From: Rhodocyclales bacterium
Lineage (GTDB): Bacteria > Pseudomonadota > Gammaproteobacteria > Burkholderiales > Rhodocyclaceae
Direction: 5' to 3'
Length of the DNA stretch: 64,000 nucleotides
Assembly: GCA_016183655.1 (NCBI GenBank)
Contig: JACPEH010000011.1
Location: 1 to 64,000 of the forward strand
In this document: piece by piece, positions 54,681 to 64,000 of the stretch
How positions within the stretch are numbered: position 1 is the first letter of the stretch
Layout of the letters: each line of letters starts with the position of its first letter
Notes under the pieces: model-generated
Database searches by the model: none
Seen by the model: the letters and a program-made list of their open reading frames with translations, nothing else
Told to the model about the DNA's origin: nothing
Made by a program: the position numbers and the translations under genes

Positions 54681-55292
54681 ATGAGCGAAACGAAAGCGCC
54701 GCTGGAGTTCTATTTCGATTTCTCGTCGCCCTACGGCTACCTGGCCAGCGAGCGCATCGACGAACTCGCCGCGAAGTACGGGCGCCAGGTGAAGTGGCGG
54801 CCGCTGCTGCTCGGCGCCGTCTTCAAGGCGACCGGCGCCGCGCCGCTGACCACCGTGCCGCTGAAGGGCGACTACTCGAAGCTGGACTTCGCCCGCTCGG
54901 CGCGCTTCATGGGCATCCCCTACCACCCGCCGTCGCGCTTCCCGTTGCCGACGCAGGTCGCGGCGCGCGCCTACTACTGGCTGCACGACCGCGACTGCGC
55001 GATGGCGCGGGCCTTCGCGCATGCCGTTTACCGCGCCCTGTTCGTCGATGACCGCGACATCTCCGACGCCAACGTGGTGCTCGACCTCGCCGTCGACGTC
55101 GGCGCCGACCGCGCGGCGCTGGCCGAGGCGGTCGAGTCGCCGGAGATCAAGGACCGGCTGAAGGCCGAAGTGGCGGCGGCGCTGGAGAAGGGTGTCTTCG
55201 GTTCGCCCTTCATCGTCTGCGACGGCGAGCCGTTCATGGGCGCCGACCGTTTGCCGCAGCTCGAAGCCCGGCTGGCCGGCAAGGAGTTCTGA
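54681..55292 (+). CDS. 2-hydroxychromene-2-carboxylate isomerase-like DsbA-fold protein
   Basis: This 203-residue thioredoxin/DsbA-fold protein has the kappa-class GST-like start LEFYFDFSSPYGYLASERID, RPLLLGAVFKATGAAPL and KGVFGSPFIVCDGEPFMGAD. The family includes HCCA isomerases that use glutathione. There is no aromatic-degradation neighbour; its role in a leucine cluster is unclear. It lies 13 bases after the thioesterase and its stop overlaps the next gene. Confidence 0.85.
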   Translation: MSETKAPLEFYFDFSSPYGYLASERIDELAAKYGRQVKWRPLLLGAVFKATGAAPLTTVPLKGDYSKLDFARSARFMGIPYHPPSRFPLPTQVAARAYYWLHDRDCAMARAFAHAVYRALFVDDRDISDANVVLDLAVDVGADRAALAEAVESPEIKDRLKAEVAAALEKGVFGSPFIVCDGEPFMGADRLPQLEARLAGKEF

Positions 55293-55891
55293 TGCACGAC
55301 TGGCATCCGAAGCGTATCTGCGTCTTCTGCGGCTCGGCCAAGGGCAGGCGGCCCGAGTATGCGGCGACCGCGATCGCCATGGGCAAGCTGCTGGCGGAAC
55401 GCGGCATCGGCCTCGTCTACGGCGGCGGCAACATCGGCCTGATGGGGCTGGTGGCGGATGCCTGCCTGCAGGCCGGTGGCGAAGTCACCGGCGTCATTCC
55501 CGAGGCGCTGATGGCGAAGGAGGTCGGCCACCTCGACCTGACGCAGCTCGAAGTCGTCGATTCGATGCACACCCGCAAGGCGCGCATGGCCGAGCTGGCC
55601 GACGGCTTCGTCGCGCTGCCCGGCGGCTTCGGCACTTTCGAGGAGCTGTGCGAGATGCTGACCTGGGGCCAGCTCGGCTTCCACGAGAAGCCGGTCGGGC
55701 TGGTCAACGTGCTCAACTATTTCGGGCCGCTGATCGAGCTCTGCGATCGTGCGGTCGACGAGGGTTTCATGCGCCCGGAACACCGCGGCCTGCTGCAGGA
55801 TGCCGAAACGCCGGAGGCAGTGCTGCTGGCGATGGCCGGCCATACCCCGGTGAAGCTGGAGAAATGGATCAGGGAGTTGCGGCAGTTGTAG
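55292..55891 (+). CDS. LOG-family cytokinin-riboside-5'-monophosphate phosphoribohydrolase-like protein
   Basis: This 199-residue Rossmann-fold protein (TIGR00730) has the family motifs [73 protein letters not shown]. It removes ribose-phosphate from cytokinin-type or nucleotide substrates; the family acts on AMP. Its start codon overlaps the upstream stop (TGATG). Its relation to the liu pathway is not obvious. Confidence 0.9.
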   Translation: MHDWHPKRICVFCGSAKGRRPEYAATAIAMGKLLAERGIGLVYGGGNIGLMGLVADACLQAGGEVTGVIPEALMAKEVGHLDLTQLEVVDSMHTRKARMAELADGFVALPGGFGTFEELCEMLTWGQLGFHEKPVGLVNVLNYFGPLIELCDRAVDEGFMRPEHRGLLQDAETPEAVLLAMAGHTPVKLEKWIRELRQL

Positions 55892-55937
55892 CCCGACTGC
55901 CGACCAAGGAAGAAGACAAGGGAAGAAAAGAGGAGAC

Positions 55938-57545
55938 ATGACTACACTAAAAAGCCAACTCAACCCGCGCAGCGCCGATTTCCAGGCCAACGCGGAGGCT
56001 ATGCGCAGCGTCGTCGACGACCTGCGCTCGACCGTCGACAAGATCGCGCTCGGCGGCCCGGAAGCGGCGCGGCAGAAGCATCTCGCCCGCGGCAAGCTGT
56101 TGCCGCGCGAGCGCGTCGCCGGCCTGCTCGATCCGGGCACGCCCTTCCTGGAAATTTCCCAGCTGGCCGCGCACGGCATGTACGGCGGCGACGTTCCCGC
56201 TGCGTCGGTGATCGCCGGCATCGGCCGGGTGAACGGCGTCGAATGCATGATCGTCGCCAACGACGCGACGGTGAAGGGCGGCACCTACTACCCGCTGACG
56301 GTGAAGAAGCACCTGCGGGCGCAGGAGATCGCGCTGGAGAACCGGCTGCCGTGCATCTACCTGGTCGACTCCGGCGGCGCCTTCCTGCCGATGCAGGACG
56401 AGGTCTTCCCGGACAAGGAACACTTCGGCCGCATCTTCTTCAACCAGGCCAACCTGTCGGCGCAGGGTATCCCGCAGATCGCCGTGGTGATGGGCTCGTG
56501 CACCGCCGGCGGCGCCTACGTGCCGGCGATGTGCGACGAGTCGATCATCGTCAAGAACCAGGGCACCATCTTCCTCGGCGGCCCGCCGCTGGTGAAGGCG
56601 GCGACCGGCGAAGTGGTCACTGCCGAGGACCTCGGCGGCGCCGACGTGCATACGCGCATCTCCGGCGTCGCCGACCACCTTGCCGAGAACGACCAGCACG
56701 CGCTGGCGATTGCCCGCCGCATCGTGCGCGACCTCAACTGGCAGAAGAAGCCGCCGGTCACGCTGCAGCAGCCGGTCGAGCCGCTCTATCCGACGGAGGA
56801 GCTGTACGGCGTCATTCCGACCGACACCAAGAAGCCCTTCGACGTGCGCGAGATCATCGCCCGCCTCGTCGACGGCTCCGACTTCGACGAGTTCAAGGCG
56901 CGCTACGGCACGACGCTGGTCTGCGGCTTCGCGCGCATCTGGGGCTACCCGGTCGGCATCGTCGCCAACAACGGCATCCTGTTCTCGGAGAGCGCGCTGA
57001 AAGGTGCGCACTTCATCGAGCTGTGCGCGCAGCGCGGCATCCCGCTGGTCTTCCTGCAGAACATCACCGGCTTCATGGTCGGCCGCAAGTACGAAAACGG
57101 CGGCATCGCCCGCGACGGCGCCAAGATGGTGACGGCGGTGGCGACGGCGAAGGTGCCGAAGTTCACGGTGATCATCGGCGGCTCCTTCGGTGCCGGCAAC
57201 TACGGCATGTGCGGCCGCGCCTACTCGCCGCGCTTCCTGTGGATGTGGCCGAATGCGCGCATCTCGGTGATGGGTGGCGAGCAGGCCGCCGGCGTGCTGG
57301 CGACGGTCAAGCGCGACGGCATCGAGGCCGCCGGCAAGTCCTGGAGCGCCGACGAGGAAGCCGCGTTCAAGGCGCCGATCCGCGAGCAGTACGAGACGCA
57401 GGGCCACCCCTACTACGCCAGCGCCCGGCTGTGGGACGACGGCGTGATCGACCCGGCCGATACCCGCCGCGTGCTGGCGCTGGGCCTGTCGGCCGCAATG
57501 AATGCGCCGGCCGAAGAGACGAAGTTCGGCATCTTCCGCATGTAA
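55938..57545 (+). CDS. liuB: 3-methylcrotonyl-CoA carboxylase, beta (carboxyltransferase) subunit
   Basis: This 535-residue carboxyltransferase transfers CO2 from biotin to 3-methylcrotonyl-CoA. It has [20 protein letters not shown] at the start, [40 protein letters not shown] (acyl-CoA binding), [20 protein letters not shown] and [20 protein letters not shown]. With LiuD (59485) it forms the holoenzyme. A purine-rich AGGAGA ribosome binding site precedes the ATG. Confidence 0.94.
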   Translation: MTTLKSQLNPRSADFQANAEAMRSVVDDLRSTVDKIALGGPEAARQKHLARGKLLPRERVAGLLDPGTPFLEISQLAAHGMYGGDVPAASVIAGIGRVNGVECMIVANDATVKGGTYYPLTVKKHLRAQEIALENRLPCIYLVDSGGAFLPMQDEVFPDKEHFGRIFFNQANLSAQGIPQIAVVMGSCTAGGAYVPAMCDESIIVKNQGTIFLGGPPLVKAATGEVVTAEDLGGADVHTRISGVADHLAENDQHALAIARRIVRDLNWQKKPPVTLQQPVEPLYPTEELYGVIPTDTKKPFDVREIIARLVDGSDFDEFKARYGTTLVCGFARIWGYPVGIVANNGILFSESALKGAHFIELCAQRGIPLVFLQNITGFMVGRKYENGGIARDGAKMVTAVATAKVPKFTVIIGGSFGAGNYGMCGRAYSPRFLWMWPNARISVMGGEQAAGVLATVKRDGIEAAGKSWSADEEAAFKAPIREQYETQGHPYYASARLWDDGVIDPADTRRVLALGLSAAMNAPAEETKFGIFRM

Positions 57546-57555
57546 GGGCGCTGCG

Positions 57556-58671
57556 ATGCGGAGCATGCTTGCCTTCCTGCTGATGCTGCCGCTGCTGGCG
57601 GCGGCAGCCGGGCCGCCGCGCCTGAACAGGGCGCTCAACGAACAGGTGGTGATGGTCGATAACGGCAACGGCCTTTTCGGCACCGAGCTGGAAACGACGA
57701 TCTTCAAGCCGGACGGCGACGGCCCTTTTCCGCTGGTGGTGATCAACCACGGCAAGGAATTCGGCAATCCCCGCTTTCAGCCGCGCGCCCGCTACATCGT
57801 CGCCAGCCGCGAGTTCGTCCGCCGCGGCTACGTGGTGATGATCCCGATGCGCGGGGGTTTTTCCCGGTCTTCCGGAGGCTACGTCGAGGGCGGCTGCAAC
57901 ATCGCCGGCAACGGTCTCGAACAGGCAAAGGACGTGCGTGCCGCGATCGACCATGCGGTGAAGCTGCCTTACGTCGACGCGCAACGCATCATCGTCATCG
58001 GCCAGTCGCACGGCGGATTGACGACGATGGCCTTCGGCACCACACCGTATCCCGGCGTTCTCGGCTTGATCAACTTTGCCGGGGGATTGCGCAAGGAGAG
58101 CTGTACCGGGTGGGAAGGATCGCTGGTCGATGCCTTCGCCGATTACGGCAAGGCTGGCCGCTACCGCAGCCTGTGGTTCTACGGCGACAACGATTCCTAC
58201 TGGCCGCGGAAAACGATCGACGAAATGTACGCAGCACATGTTGCCGCCGGCGGCCGGGCGCGCCTCGTTGCCTACGGCAGTTTCAAAGGCGATTCGCACG
58301 GCATGTTCTCGAACCAGGATGGGTTGGCCATCTGGTGGCCCGAGGTCGAGAAGTTCCTGGCCGAGCTTGCACTGCCGGTCGCGCTGTTGCCGATGCCGCC
58401 GGCCGATCCGGACGGGCAGCGCCTGGCGGCTGCCGGAAAGATTCCGTTCATCGCCGACCACGAACGTTGCCGCCGCGTTTACCAGCTCTTCCTTGACGCC
58501 GACTATCCGCGCGCCTTCGCCGTTTCCGGCAAGGGGCGCTGCGGCTACGCCTGGGGCGGCGAGGACCCGAAGCGCCGATCGATCGATTTCTGCCGCGCGA
58601 AAACCGAGACGGAGTGCAAGCTGTATGCAGTGGACGACGACATCGTTTGGTCGCAAGAACAAGTGAACTGA
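57556..58671 (+). CDS. Secreted dienelactone-hydrolase-like protein with Cys-rich C-terminus
   Basis: This 371-residue protein has a signal peptide (MLAFLLMLPLLAAAAG), an alpha/beta hydrolase domain with IIVIGQSHGGLTTMAFG (GxSxG nucleophile), LWFYGDNDSYWPRK (acid) and GSFKGDSHGMFSN (His), and then a C-terminal module with cysteines (HERCRRVYQLF; GKGRCGYAWGGED; IDFCRAKTETECKLYAVDDD). It is periplasmic, unlike the other liu products. It lies between liuB and liuC, apparently inserted in a conserved order. Substrate unknown. Confidence 0.75.
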   Translation: MRSMLAFLLMLPLLAAAAGPPRLNRALNEQVVMVDNGNGLFGTELETTIFKPDGDGPFPLVVINHGKEFGNPRFQPRARYIVASREFVRRGYVVMIPMRGGFSRSSGGYVEGGCNIAGNGLEQAKDVRAAIDHAVKLPYVDAQRIIVIGQSHGGLTTMAFGTTPYPGVLGLINFAGGLRKESCTGWEGSLVDAFADYGKAGRYRSLWFYGDNDSYWPRKTIDEMYAAHVAAGGRARLVAYGSFKGDSHGMFSNQDGLAIWWPEVEKFLAELALPVALLPMPPADPDGQRLAAAGKIPFIADHERCRRVYQLFLDADYPRAFAVSGKGRCGYAWGGEDPKRRSIDFCRAKTETECKLYAVDDDIVWSQEQVN

Positions 58672-58691
58672 GAACAAACCAAGGAGACACC

Positions 58692-59483
58692 ATGTACACC
58701 AGCATCCTCACCGAAGTCGACGGCCCGCTCGGCATCCTGACGATGAACAAGCCGGAGCGGCACAACGCCTTCGACGAAGTGCTGATCGCCGAGATCACCG
58801 CCGGACTCAAGGAACTCGAAGCCGACCCGCGCGTGCGCGCGGTCGTGCTGTCGTCGGCGGGCAAGAGCTTCTGCGCCGGCGCCGACCTGAACTGGATGAA
58901 GCGCGCCGCCGGCTACTCGCCGGAAGAAAACCTGCGCGACGCGCGCAACCTGGCGACGCTGCTGTCCACCTTGAACGAACTGTCGAAGCCGACCGTCGCC
59001 CGCGTGCAGGGCCCGGCCTACGGTGGCGGCGTCGGCCTCGTTGCCGCCTGCGACATCGCGGTGGCCACCTTCGAGGCGCAGTTCGCGCTGACCGAAGTGA
59101 AGCTCGGCATCATCCCGGCGGTGATCAGCCCCTACGTCATCGCCGCCATCGGCGAGCGTTACGCGCGCCGCTACATGCTCACCGCCGAGCGCTTCTCGGC
59201 CTCCGAGGCCTACCGCATCGGCCTGGTGCACGAGATCGTGCCGGACGAGGAAGGGCTCGACGAAGCGGTCGGCGAGCTGGTCGACGCGCTCCTGAAGAAC
59301 GGTCCGCGTGCGCAGGGCGAATGCAAGGCGCTGATCCGCGTCGTCTCCGGCCAGCCGATCGACGAGGCGACGATCGAGGAGACCGCGCAGCGCATCACCC
59401 GCGTGCGTGCCAGCGCCGAAGGCAGGGAGGGGCTCACTGCCTTCCTTGAAAAACGCAAACCGAACTGGTTGGGAGGCAACTGA
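58692..59483 (+). CDS. liuC: Methylglutaconyl-CoA hydratase
   Basis: This 263-residue crotonase-fold enzyme hydrates 3-methylglutaconyl-CoA to HMG-CoA. It has NKPERHNAFDEVLIAEITAG, FCAGADLNWMKRAAGYSPEE (the LiuC-type ADLNWMK motif), VQGPAYGGGVGLVAACDIAV (oxyanion Gly) and FALTEVKLGIIPAVISPYVI (catalytic Glu). The ATG at 58692 has an AAGGAG ribosome binding site. The stop precedes liuD by one base. Confidence 0.92.
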   Translation: MYTSILTEVDGPLGILTMNKPERHNAFDEVLIAEITAGLKELEADPRVRAVVLSSAGKSFCAGADLNWMKRAAGYSPEENLRDARNLATLLSTLNELSKPTVARVQGPAYGGGVGLVAACDIAVATFEAQFALTEVKLGIIPAVISPYVIAAIGERYARRYMLTAERFSASEAYRIGLVHEIVPDEEGLDEAVGELVDALLKNGPRAQGECKALIRVVSGQPIDEATIEETAQRITRVRASAEGREGLTAFLEKRKPNWLGGN

Positions 59484-59484
59484 G

Positions 59485-61485
59485 ATGATCGGAAAACTGC
59501 TGATCGCCAATAGAGGCGAGATCGCCTGCCGCGTCATCAAGACCGCCCGTCGCTTGGGGCTGCGCACCGTCGCCGTCTATTCCGAGGCCGACGCCAACGC
59601 CCGCCACGTGCGCCTTGCCGACGAGGCCGTATGCATCGGCCCGGCTGCCGCGCGCGAGTCCTACCTCGTCGCCGACAAGATCATCGATGCTGCCCAGCGC
59701 ACCGGCGCCCAGGCCATCCATCCGGGCTACGGCTTCCTTTCCGAGAACGCCGACTTCGCCGAGCGCTGCGCCAGCGAAGGGCTGATCTTCGTCGGCCCGC
59801 CAGCCGCGTCGATCCGCGCGATGGGTTCGAAGTCGGCGGCCAAGTCGCTGATGGAGAAGGCCAGCGTGCCGCTGACGCCGGGCTACCACGGCGACAACCA
59901 GGAGCCGGCCTTCCTCAAGGCGCAGGCCGACGCCATCGGCTACCCGGTGCTGATCAAGGCCAGCGCTGGCGGCGGCGGCAAGGGCATGCGCCTCGTGGAG
60001 AGGAGCGAGGACTTCGAGGCGTCACTGGCTTCCTGCAAGCGCGAGGCGCAATCCTCGTTCGGCGACGATCGCGTGCTGGTCGAGCGCTACGTGACCCGGC
60101 CGCGCCACATCGAGATCCAGGTTTTTGCCGACACGCAGGGCAACGGCGTCTACCTGTTCGAACGCGACTGCTCGGTGCAGCGCCGCCACCAGAAGGTGCT
60201 CGAAGAGGCGCCGGCCCCCGGCATGAGCGAGGCGCGCCGGCGCGAGATGGGCGAGGCAGCGGTGGCGGCGGCGAAGGCGGTCGGCTACGTCGGCGCCGGC
60301 ACCGTCGAGTTCATCGCCGAGCAGGATGGCAGGTTCTACTTCATGGAGATGAATACCCGGCTGCAGGTCGAGCATCCGGTAACCGAGATGATCAGCGGCC
60401 AGGATCTCGTCGAATGGCAATTGCGCGTCGCCTCCGGCGAGCCGCTGCCGCTCCGGCAGGACCAGCTGCAGATCCGCGGCCACGCGCTGGAAGCGCGCAT
60501 CTACGCCGAGGACGCAACACGCGGGTTCCTGCCGTCCACCGGCAAGCTCGTGCACCTGTCGCCGCCGGCCGAGAGCCTCAACGTGCGCGTCGACACCGGC
60601 GTCGAGGAGGGCGACGAGATCACGCCGCACTACGACCCGATGATCGCCAAGCTGATCGTCTGGGACGAGAACCGCGACGCCGCGCTCGCCCGCATGCGGC
60701 GCGCGCTGGCCGACTACCGCGTGGTCGGCGTCACCACCAACATCGACTTTCTGTCGCGCCTCGTCGCCTGCCCGGCCTTCGCCGGCGCCGACCTCGACAC
60801 CGGGCTGATCGAACGCAGCCGCGGCTTCCTCTTCCCGGAAGCGGTGGCCGCGCCGAAGGAAGTGCTGCAGGTCGCCGCCGTCGGCGAACTGCTGTGGGAG
60901 CAGGCGCAGGCGAAGAGCGCGGCGAAGCAGAGCGGCGACCCGTGGTCGCCGTGGCATGCGCGCGACGGCTGGCGGCTGAACCTGCAGGCGAAGCGCACGA
61001 TCGGCTTCCGCGACGGCGAGGCGCTGGCCGAGGTGCAGGTGGCCTACGGCAGCGACCACTGGAAGCTGACGGTGGCCGGCGAGACCGTGCTCGCCCGCGG
61101 CAGGAAGCTCGACGGCGACCGCTTCGCGGTCGAACTCGACGACCGCCGGCTGATCGCCAGCGTCATCGCCGCCGGTGGCAAGCGCCACGTCTTCCTCAAC
61201 GGCCAGACCTGGATCGTCGAGCGCGACGACCCGCTGCACCTGGTCGAGGCCGGCGGCGCACAGGGCGGCGGGCTGACGGCGCCGATGCCGGGCAAGGTCG
61301 TCGCGCTGCTGGTGCAGCCGGGGGCGAAGGTCGACAAGGGGGCGCCGCTGCTGATCCTGGAGGCGATGAAGATGGAGCACACCATCACCGCGCCGAAGAA
61401 CGGCGTGGTCAAGGCCTTCTGCTACGCGGCCGGGGATCAGGTGGCCGACGGGGCGGAACTGGTCGAGTTCGAGGAAGCGAAATGA
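59485..61485 (+). CDS. liuD: 3-methylcrotonyl-CoA carboxylase, alpha (biotin carboxylase/carrier) subunit
   Basis: This 666-residue subunit has a biotin carboxylase domain ([34 protein letters not shown]; the [20 protein letters not shown] motif; [20 protein letters not shown]), an adaptor region, and a biotin carrier domain with the biotinylated lysine in EAMKMEHT (Lys629). It uses ATP and bicarbonate to carboxylate biotin, then LiuB completes the reaction. The bicarbonate could come from the carbonic anhydrase fusion (49815). Confidence 0.95.
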   Translation: MIGKLLIANRGEIACRVIKTARRLGLRTVAVYSEADANARHVRLADEAVCIGPAAARESYLVADKIIDAAQRTGAQAIHPGYGFLSENADFAERCASEGLIFVGPPAASIRAMGSKSAAKSLMEKASVPLTPGYHGDNQEPAFLKAQADAIGYPVLIKASAGGGGKGMRLVERSEDFEASLASCKREAQSSFGDDRVLVERYVTRPRHIEIQVFADTQGNGVYLFERDCSVQRRHQKVLEEAPAPGMSEARRREMGEAAVAAAKAVGYVGAGTVEFIAEQDGRFYFMEMNTRLQVEHPVTEMISGQDLVEWQLRVASGEPLPLRQDQLQIRGHALEARIYAEDATRGFLPSTGKLVHLSPPAESLNVRVDTGVEEGDEITPHYDPMIAKLIVWDENRDAALARMRRALADYRVVGVTTNIDFLSRLVACPAFAGADLDTGLIERSRGFLFPEAVAAPKEVLQVAAVGELLWEQAQAKSAAKQSGDPWSPWHARDGWRLNLQAKRTIGFRDGEALAEVQVAYGSDHWKLTVAGETVLARGRKLDGDRFAVELDDRRLIASVIAAGGKRHVFLNGQTWIVERDDPLHLVEAGGAQGGGLTAPMPGKVVALLVQPGAKVDKGAPLLILEAMKMEHTITAPKNGVVKAFCYAAGDQVADGAELVEFEEAK

Positions 61486-62399
61486 GCCTGCCGAGAAGCG
61501 TCAAGATCGTCGAAGTCGGCCCGCGCGACGGGCTGCAGAACGAGAAGCAGCTGGTGCCGACCGCAGTCAAGGTCGAGCTGATCGAGCGCCTCGCCGACGC
61601 CGGCCTGCCGGCGGTCGAGGCAACCTCGTTCGTGTCGCCGAAATGGGTGCCGCAGATGGGCGACCACGCCGAGGTGATGCGGGCGATCCGCAGGAAGGAG
61701 GGCGTCGCCTACCCGGTGCTGGCGCCCAACCTGAAGGGTTTCGACGCCGCGGTCGAGGCCGGTGCGACCGAGGTCGCGGTGTTCGGCGCAGCGTCGGAAG
61801 CCTTCTCGCAGAAGAACATCAACTGCTCGGTGGCGGAGAGCATCAAGCGCTTCGAGCCGGTGATCTGTTCGGCGCTGGCGCTGGACCTGAAGGTGCGCGG
61901 CTACGTCTCCTGCGTCGTCGGCTGCCCCTACGAGGGCGCGGTGGCGCCGCAGAAGGTCGCCGAGGTCGCGCAGCGCCTGTTCGAGATGGGCTGCTACGAG
62001 GTCTCGCTCGGCGACACCATCGGCGTCGGCAACCCGGTCTCGGTGCAGCGCATGATCGAAGCCTGCGCCCGCCACGTACCGATGGCGAAACTCGCCGGCC
62101 ATTACCACGACACCTACGGCATGGCCGTCGCCAACATCTACGCGTCGCTGCAACTCGGCATGCGCGTGTACGACAGTTCGGTCGCCGGCCTGGGCGGCTG
62201 TCCGTACGCCGCCGGCGCGTCGGGGAACGTTGCCACCGAAGATGTCGTCTACCTGCTCAATGGACTCGGCATCGAAACGGGAATCGACATGGACAAGCTT
62301 CTGGACGCGGGACAGTTCATCCTGCAGCACCTCGGCCGCGCACCCGCCTCGAAGGCGGCGCGTGCGCTGCTGGCGAAACGGGGGGCAACGGCCGCATGA
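61482..62399 (+). CDS. liuE: Hydroxymethylglutaryl-CoA lyase
   Basis: This 305-residue TIM-barrel enzyme splits HMG-CoA into acetoacetate and acetyl-CoA, completing leucine degradation. It has [65 protein letters not shown] and the signature [17 protein letters not shown] with the catalytic Cys. Overlaps liuD at its start and the DUF1289 gene at its end (ATGA). Confidence 0.95.
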   Translation: MSLPRSVKIVEVGPRDGLQNEKQLVPTAVKVELIERLADAGLPAVEATSFVSPKWVPQMGDHAEVMRAIRRKEGVAYPVLAPNLKGFDAAVEAGATEVAVFGAASEAFSQKNINCSVAESIKRFEPVICSALALDLKVRGYVSCVVGCPYEGAVAPQKVAEVAQRLFEMGCYEVSLGDTIGVGNPVSVQRMIEACARHVPMAKLAGHYHDTYGMAVANIYASLQLGMRVYDSSVAGLGGCPYAAGASGNVATEDVVYLLNGLGIETGIDMDKLLDAGQFILQHLGRAPASKAARALLAKRGATAA

Positions 62400-62602
62400 G
62401 CGTCGCCTCGCCGTGCATCAACGTCTGCCGGATGGACGCCGCCGGCGCGCTGTGCGTCGGCTGCTTGCGCACGCTCGACGAGATCGCGCGCTGGAGCCGC
62501 GCGACCGACGACGACCGGCGGGCGATTCTCGCCGCCGTCGACCGGCGGCGAGCCGAGCATGACCCGGTCGGGGCCGAATTCCGCGGCGACTGCGACCTTT
62601 AA
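62396..62602 (+). CDS. DUF1289 protein
   Basis: This 68-residue protein has the DUF1289 pattern [20 protein letters not shown] followed by [20 protein letters not shown]. Four cysteines (CX3C...CX2C) suggest a small metal-binding domain, possibly iron-sulfur or zinc. It is translationally coupled to liuE. Such proteins are widespread and uncharacterised. Confidence 0.85.
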   Translation: MSVASPCINVCRMDAAGALCVGCLRTLDEIARWSRATDDDRRAILAAVDRRRAEHDPVGAEFRGDCDL

Positions 62603-62617
62603 TTGCACATCAGCATC

Positions 62618-62800
62618 ATGACCGAAGAAGACCCCTACCTCTGCGTCGGCGTCTGCATGGCCGACCCCGACTCCGGCTACTGCCTCGGCTGCGGCCGGCC
62701 GCCGCTGCCGGCGCCGGCCAACGCCGTCGTCGCCGAGGCGGCGCCGACGCAGCACCTGGAAACCCTGCCCACCTCGGGCGATCCGGACAGCCCCGCATGA
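62618..62800 (+). CDS. DUF1289-like small protein, second copy
   Basis: This 60-residue protein carries YLCVGVCMADPDSGYCLGCG (CX3C...CX2C), equivalent to the core of the gene upstream, then a Pro/Ala-rich tail. The ATG at 62618 is taken, as the upstream TTG (62603) adds only five residues. It begins 15 bases after the first DUF1289 gene and overlaps the MBL gene by four (ATGA). It lacks the LRTLDEI helix of the first, so it may be a divergent duplicate. Confidence 0.7.
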   Translation: MTEEDPYLCVGVCMADPDSGYCLGCGRPPLPAPANAVVAEAAPTQHLETLPTSGDPDSPA

Positions 62801-63729
62801 ACGACCGCTCCGCCCCGACCCCCAGGCTTCCCGACAGCCTGCTCGTGCTCGAACGCGGCTGGCTCTCGTCGAACAACATCGTCTTCTTCGAGGGCGAGTC
62901 GGCGGCGCTGGTCGACAGCGGCTACGTCAGCCATGCCGCGCAGACCGTCGCGCTGCTCGAACGTGCGCTCGACGGGCGGCAACTGACGCGCCTGATCAAC
63001 ACCCATTCGCACTCCGACCACATCGGCGGCAACGCTGCCGTGCAGACCGCTTTCAATTGCCACATCACCGTGCCGCAGGGGATCGCCGCGACCATCGCCG
63101 AATGGGACGAGGCGGCGCTGCTGCTGTCGCCGCTCGGCCAGCGCGCGGCGCGCTTCACGCACGACGCCACCTACGCCGCCGGCGACGAATTCGTGCTCGG
63201 CGACCTGAACTGGAAGGCACTCGCCGTCCCCGGCCACGACATGGACGCGCTCGCCCTGTACAACCCGGAAGCGCGCCTGCTGATTTCCGGCGACGCGCTG
63301 TGGCGCGACGGTTTCGGCGTCATCTTCTCCGAGCTGCTCGGCAACCCGGACGGCCTGAAGGCGACGCGCGCGACGCTGGAAATGCTTTCCCGGCTGCCGA
63401 TCGATGCCGTCATCCCCGGCCACGGCGCGCCCTTTGCCGACATCCCGGAAGCCTTCGAGCGCGCCTTCATGCGGCTGGCCGCGTTCGAGCAGAACATCGA
63501 ACGCCTGGCGCGCCATGCGCTGAAGGTGATGCTCGCCTTCTTCATGCTGGAGAAGCGGCAGCTGCCGCGCGACACGCTGCCGGAATTCCTCGCCGGCCTC
63601 GCCTTCGTGCAGAACGTCAATGTCCGCTACCTCGGCTACGACGACGAGTCGCTGGCCGAATGGCTGGTCGCCGACCTGACCCGCGCCGGCGCGCTGCGGG
63701 AAGAGGACGGCATGCTGCTGGCGGCTTGA
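62797..63729 (+). CDS. MBL-fold metallo-hydrolase, end of the liu run
   Basis: This 310-residue metallo-beta-lactamase-fold protein has NTHSHSDHIGGNAAVQTAFN (HxHxDH, residues about 68-76), AVPGHDMDALALYN, LISGDALWRDGF and VIPGHGAPFADI. Probably a hydrolase or thioesterase acting on a small metabolite. A palindromic element (copy C) begins one base after its stop codon, TGA lying in the TTGAC that seems to be the insertion target. Confidence 0.85.
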   Translation: MNDRSAPTPRLPDSLLVLERGWLSSNNIVFFEGESAALVDSGYVSHAAQTVALLERALDGRQLTRLINTHSHSDHIGGNAAVQTAFNCHITVPQGIAATIAEWDEAALLLSPLGQRAARFTHDATYAAGDEFVLGDLNWKALAVPGHDMDALALYNPEARLLISGDALWRDGFGVIFSELLGNPDGLKATRATLEMLSRLPIDAVIPGHGAPFADIPEAFERAFMRLAAFEQNIERLARHALKVMLAFFMLEKRQLPRDTLPEFLAGLAFVQNVNVRYLGYDDESLAEWLVADLTRAGALREEDGMLLAA

Positions 63730-63730
63730 C

Positions 63731-63856
63731 CACGTGTCGAGCGCAAGCCCCGGCATTCATGCCGGGATAAGCGAGACGAAGACACAACCAGGGCGCGCAT
63801 CGCGCGCCCGCTCTGTATCGTGGGAAGCCCCGGACCTTCAGGTCGGGGAGCTTCAC
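63731..63856 (+). repeat. Palindromic element, copy C (126 bp), immediately after a stop codon
   Basis: A second full-length copy: it starts CACGTGTCGAGCGCAAGCCC and ends CGGGGAGCTTCAC (63844-63856), and is preceded by TTGAC (63726-63730), which contains the TGA stop of the MBL gene. Hairpins as in copy B: GGCAT/ATGCC-centred, GGGCGCGC/GCGCGCCC, and CCCCGGACCT/AGGTCGGGG. The 42-codon frame that is open in copy B is also open here. No transposase is encoded. Confidence 0.85.
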
Positions 63857-63922
63857 CGGCGGCGGGGCGGCGCCGTATGTTCGGCGCATCTTCCGCAACA
63901 TCGCGATCCGCCGCCGACCGCC

Positions 63923-64000
63923 ATGCCCGCCCGAGTCCACCTTGCCGCCCTTGCCCTGATCTTCCCGCTTGCCGCCGGCGCCTGCGGCGAAGTGGTGACG
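63923..64000 (+). CDS. N-terminal fragment of a secreted or lipoprotein gene (cut by the window end)
   Basis: The last 78 bases encode 26 residues with a signal peptide: MPARVHLAALALIFPLAAGA followed by CGEVVT. LAAGAC may be a lipobox (Cys21). The gap of about 66 bases after the palindromic element has no other feature. With only the signal visible, the mature protein cannot be named. Confidence 0.45.
   Translation, partial: MPARVHLAALALIFPLAAGACGEVVT

Noticed and set aside
63617..63940. Minus-strand 107-codon open frame across the palindromic element, also seen in similar form at copy B
   Set aside because: The shared peptide ([19 protein letters not shown]) is only the reverse translation of the repeat; it has no start signal.

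Overview
The window reads as chromosomal DNA of a GC-rich betaproteobacterium, most likely of the Rhodocyclales (Azoarcus/Thauera/Dechloromonas-like). The reasons are the PF08886-type gshA beside gshB and a regulatory PTS (EIIA-Man, HPr, EI), metX-metW, gatCAB divergent from mreBCD-mrdA-rodA-rlpA, the dacC-dat-lipB-lipA block, a class I PHA synthase and a LiuR-type leucine catabolic cluster. The species is an inference. Only the first 2.2 kb looks clearly foreign.

Layout. 1-2182: accessory DNA. It holds the truncated right end of an IS256-like element, then three minus-strand cassette-type genes (two lipoproteins and a small tyrosine phosphatase) with two attC-like sites and a short inverted-repeat element (MITE-like) at a cassette junction. 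No integron integrase is visible, so this looks like a remnant cassette array. 2496-9639: orphan adenine methyltransferase, glutathione synthesis (gshA, gshB), apbE, and a permease-less PTS. 9636-11515: metXW behind a promoter, a SAM-II riboswitch and an intrinsic terminator. 11523-17833: small hypotheticals, ampG, a SMUG-type uracil-DNA glycosylase, a yqjD-E-K stress-envelope operon, xth, pyrE.

17893-21625 (minus): gatC-gatA-lipoprotein-gatB. 21743-28508 (plus): mreB, mreC, mreD, mrdA, rodA, rlpA, the cell elongation machinery. 28616-32484: dacC, D-amino acid transaminase, ybeD, lipB, lipA (cell-wall trimming and lipoate attachment). 32622-37307: small proteins, a DUF4197 protein, a MocR-type regulator and a secreted alpha-carbonic anhydrase. 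37456-42393: TPP riboswitch and thiC, an MNT/HEPN pair, a cysteine-cluster protein, uppP, and a hydrolase gene carrying an in-frame 126-bp palindromic element. 42405-47446 (minus): HNH protein, phosphodiesterase-like protein, YbhB, phaC, an MBL hydrolase.

47512-63729 is one long co-directional leucine/isovalerate (liu) catabolic run. It contains the MerR regulator LiuR with a candidate operator, isovaleryl-CoA dehydrogenase, both methylcrotonyl-CoA carboxylase subunits, methylglutaconyl-CoA hydratase, HMG-CoA lyase and thiolase. Interspersed are a GNAT/beta-carbonic anhydrase fusion, thioesterases, a transporter, a second acyl-CoA dehydrogenase and several small proteins. The pathway would turn leucine into acetyl-CoA and acetoacetate; phaC nearby could use the carbon for storage.

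The most unusual signal is a 126-bp palindromic repeat (two full copies and one internally deleted copy) resembling non-autonomous IS200/IS605 ends. One copy lies inside an open reading frame and adds exactly 42 codons without breaking it; another starts immediately after a stop codon. No tRNA, rRNA or CRISPR array was seen.
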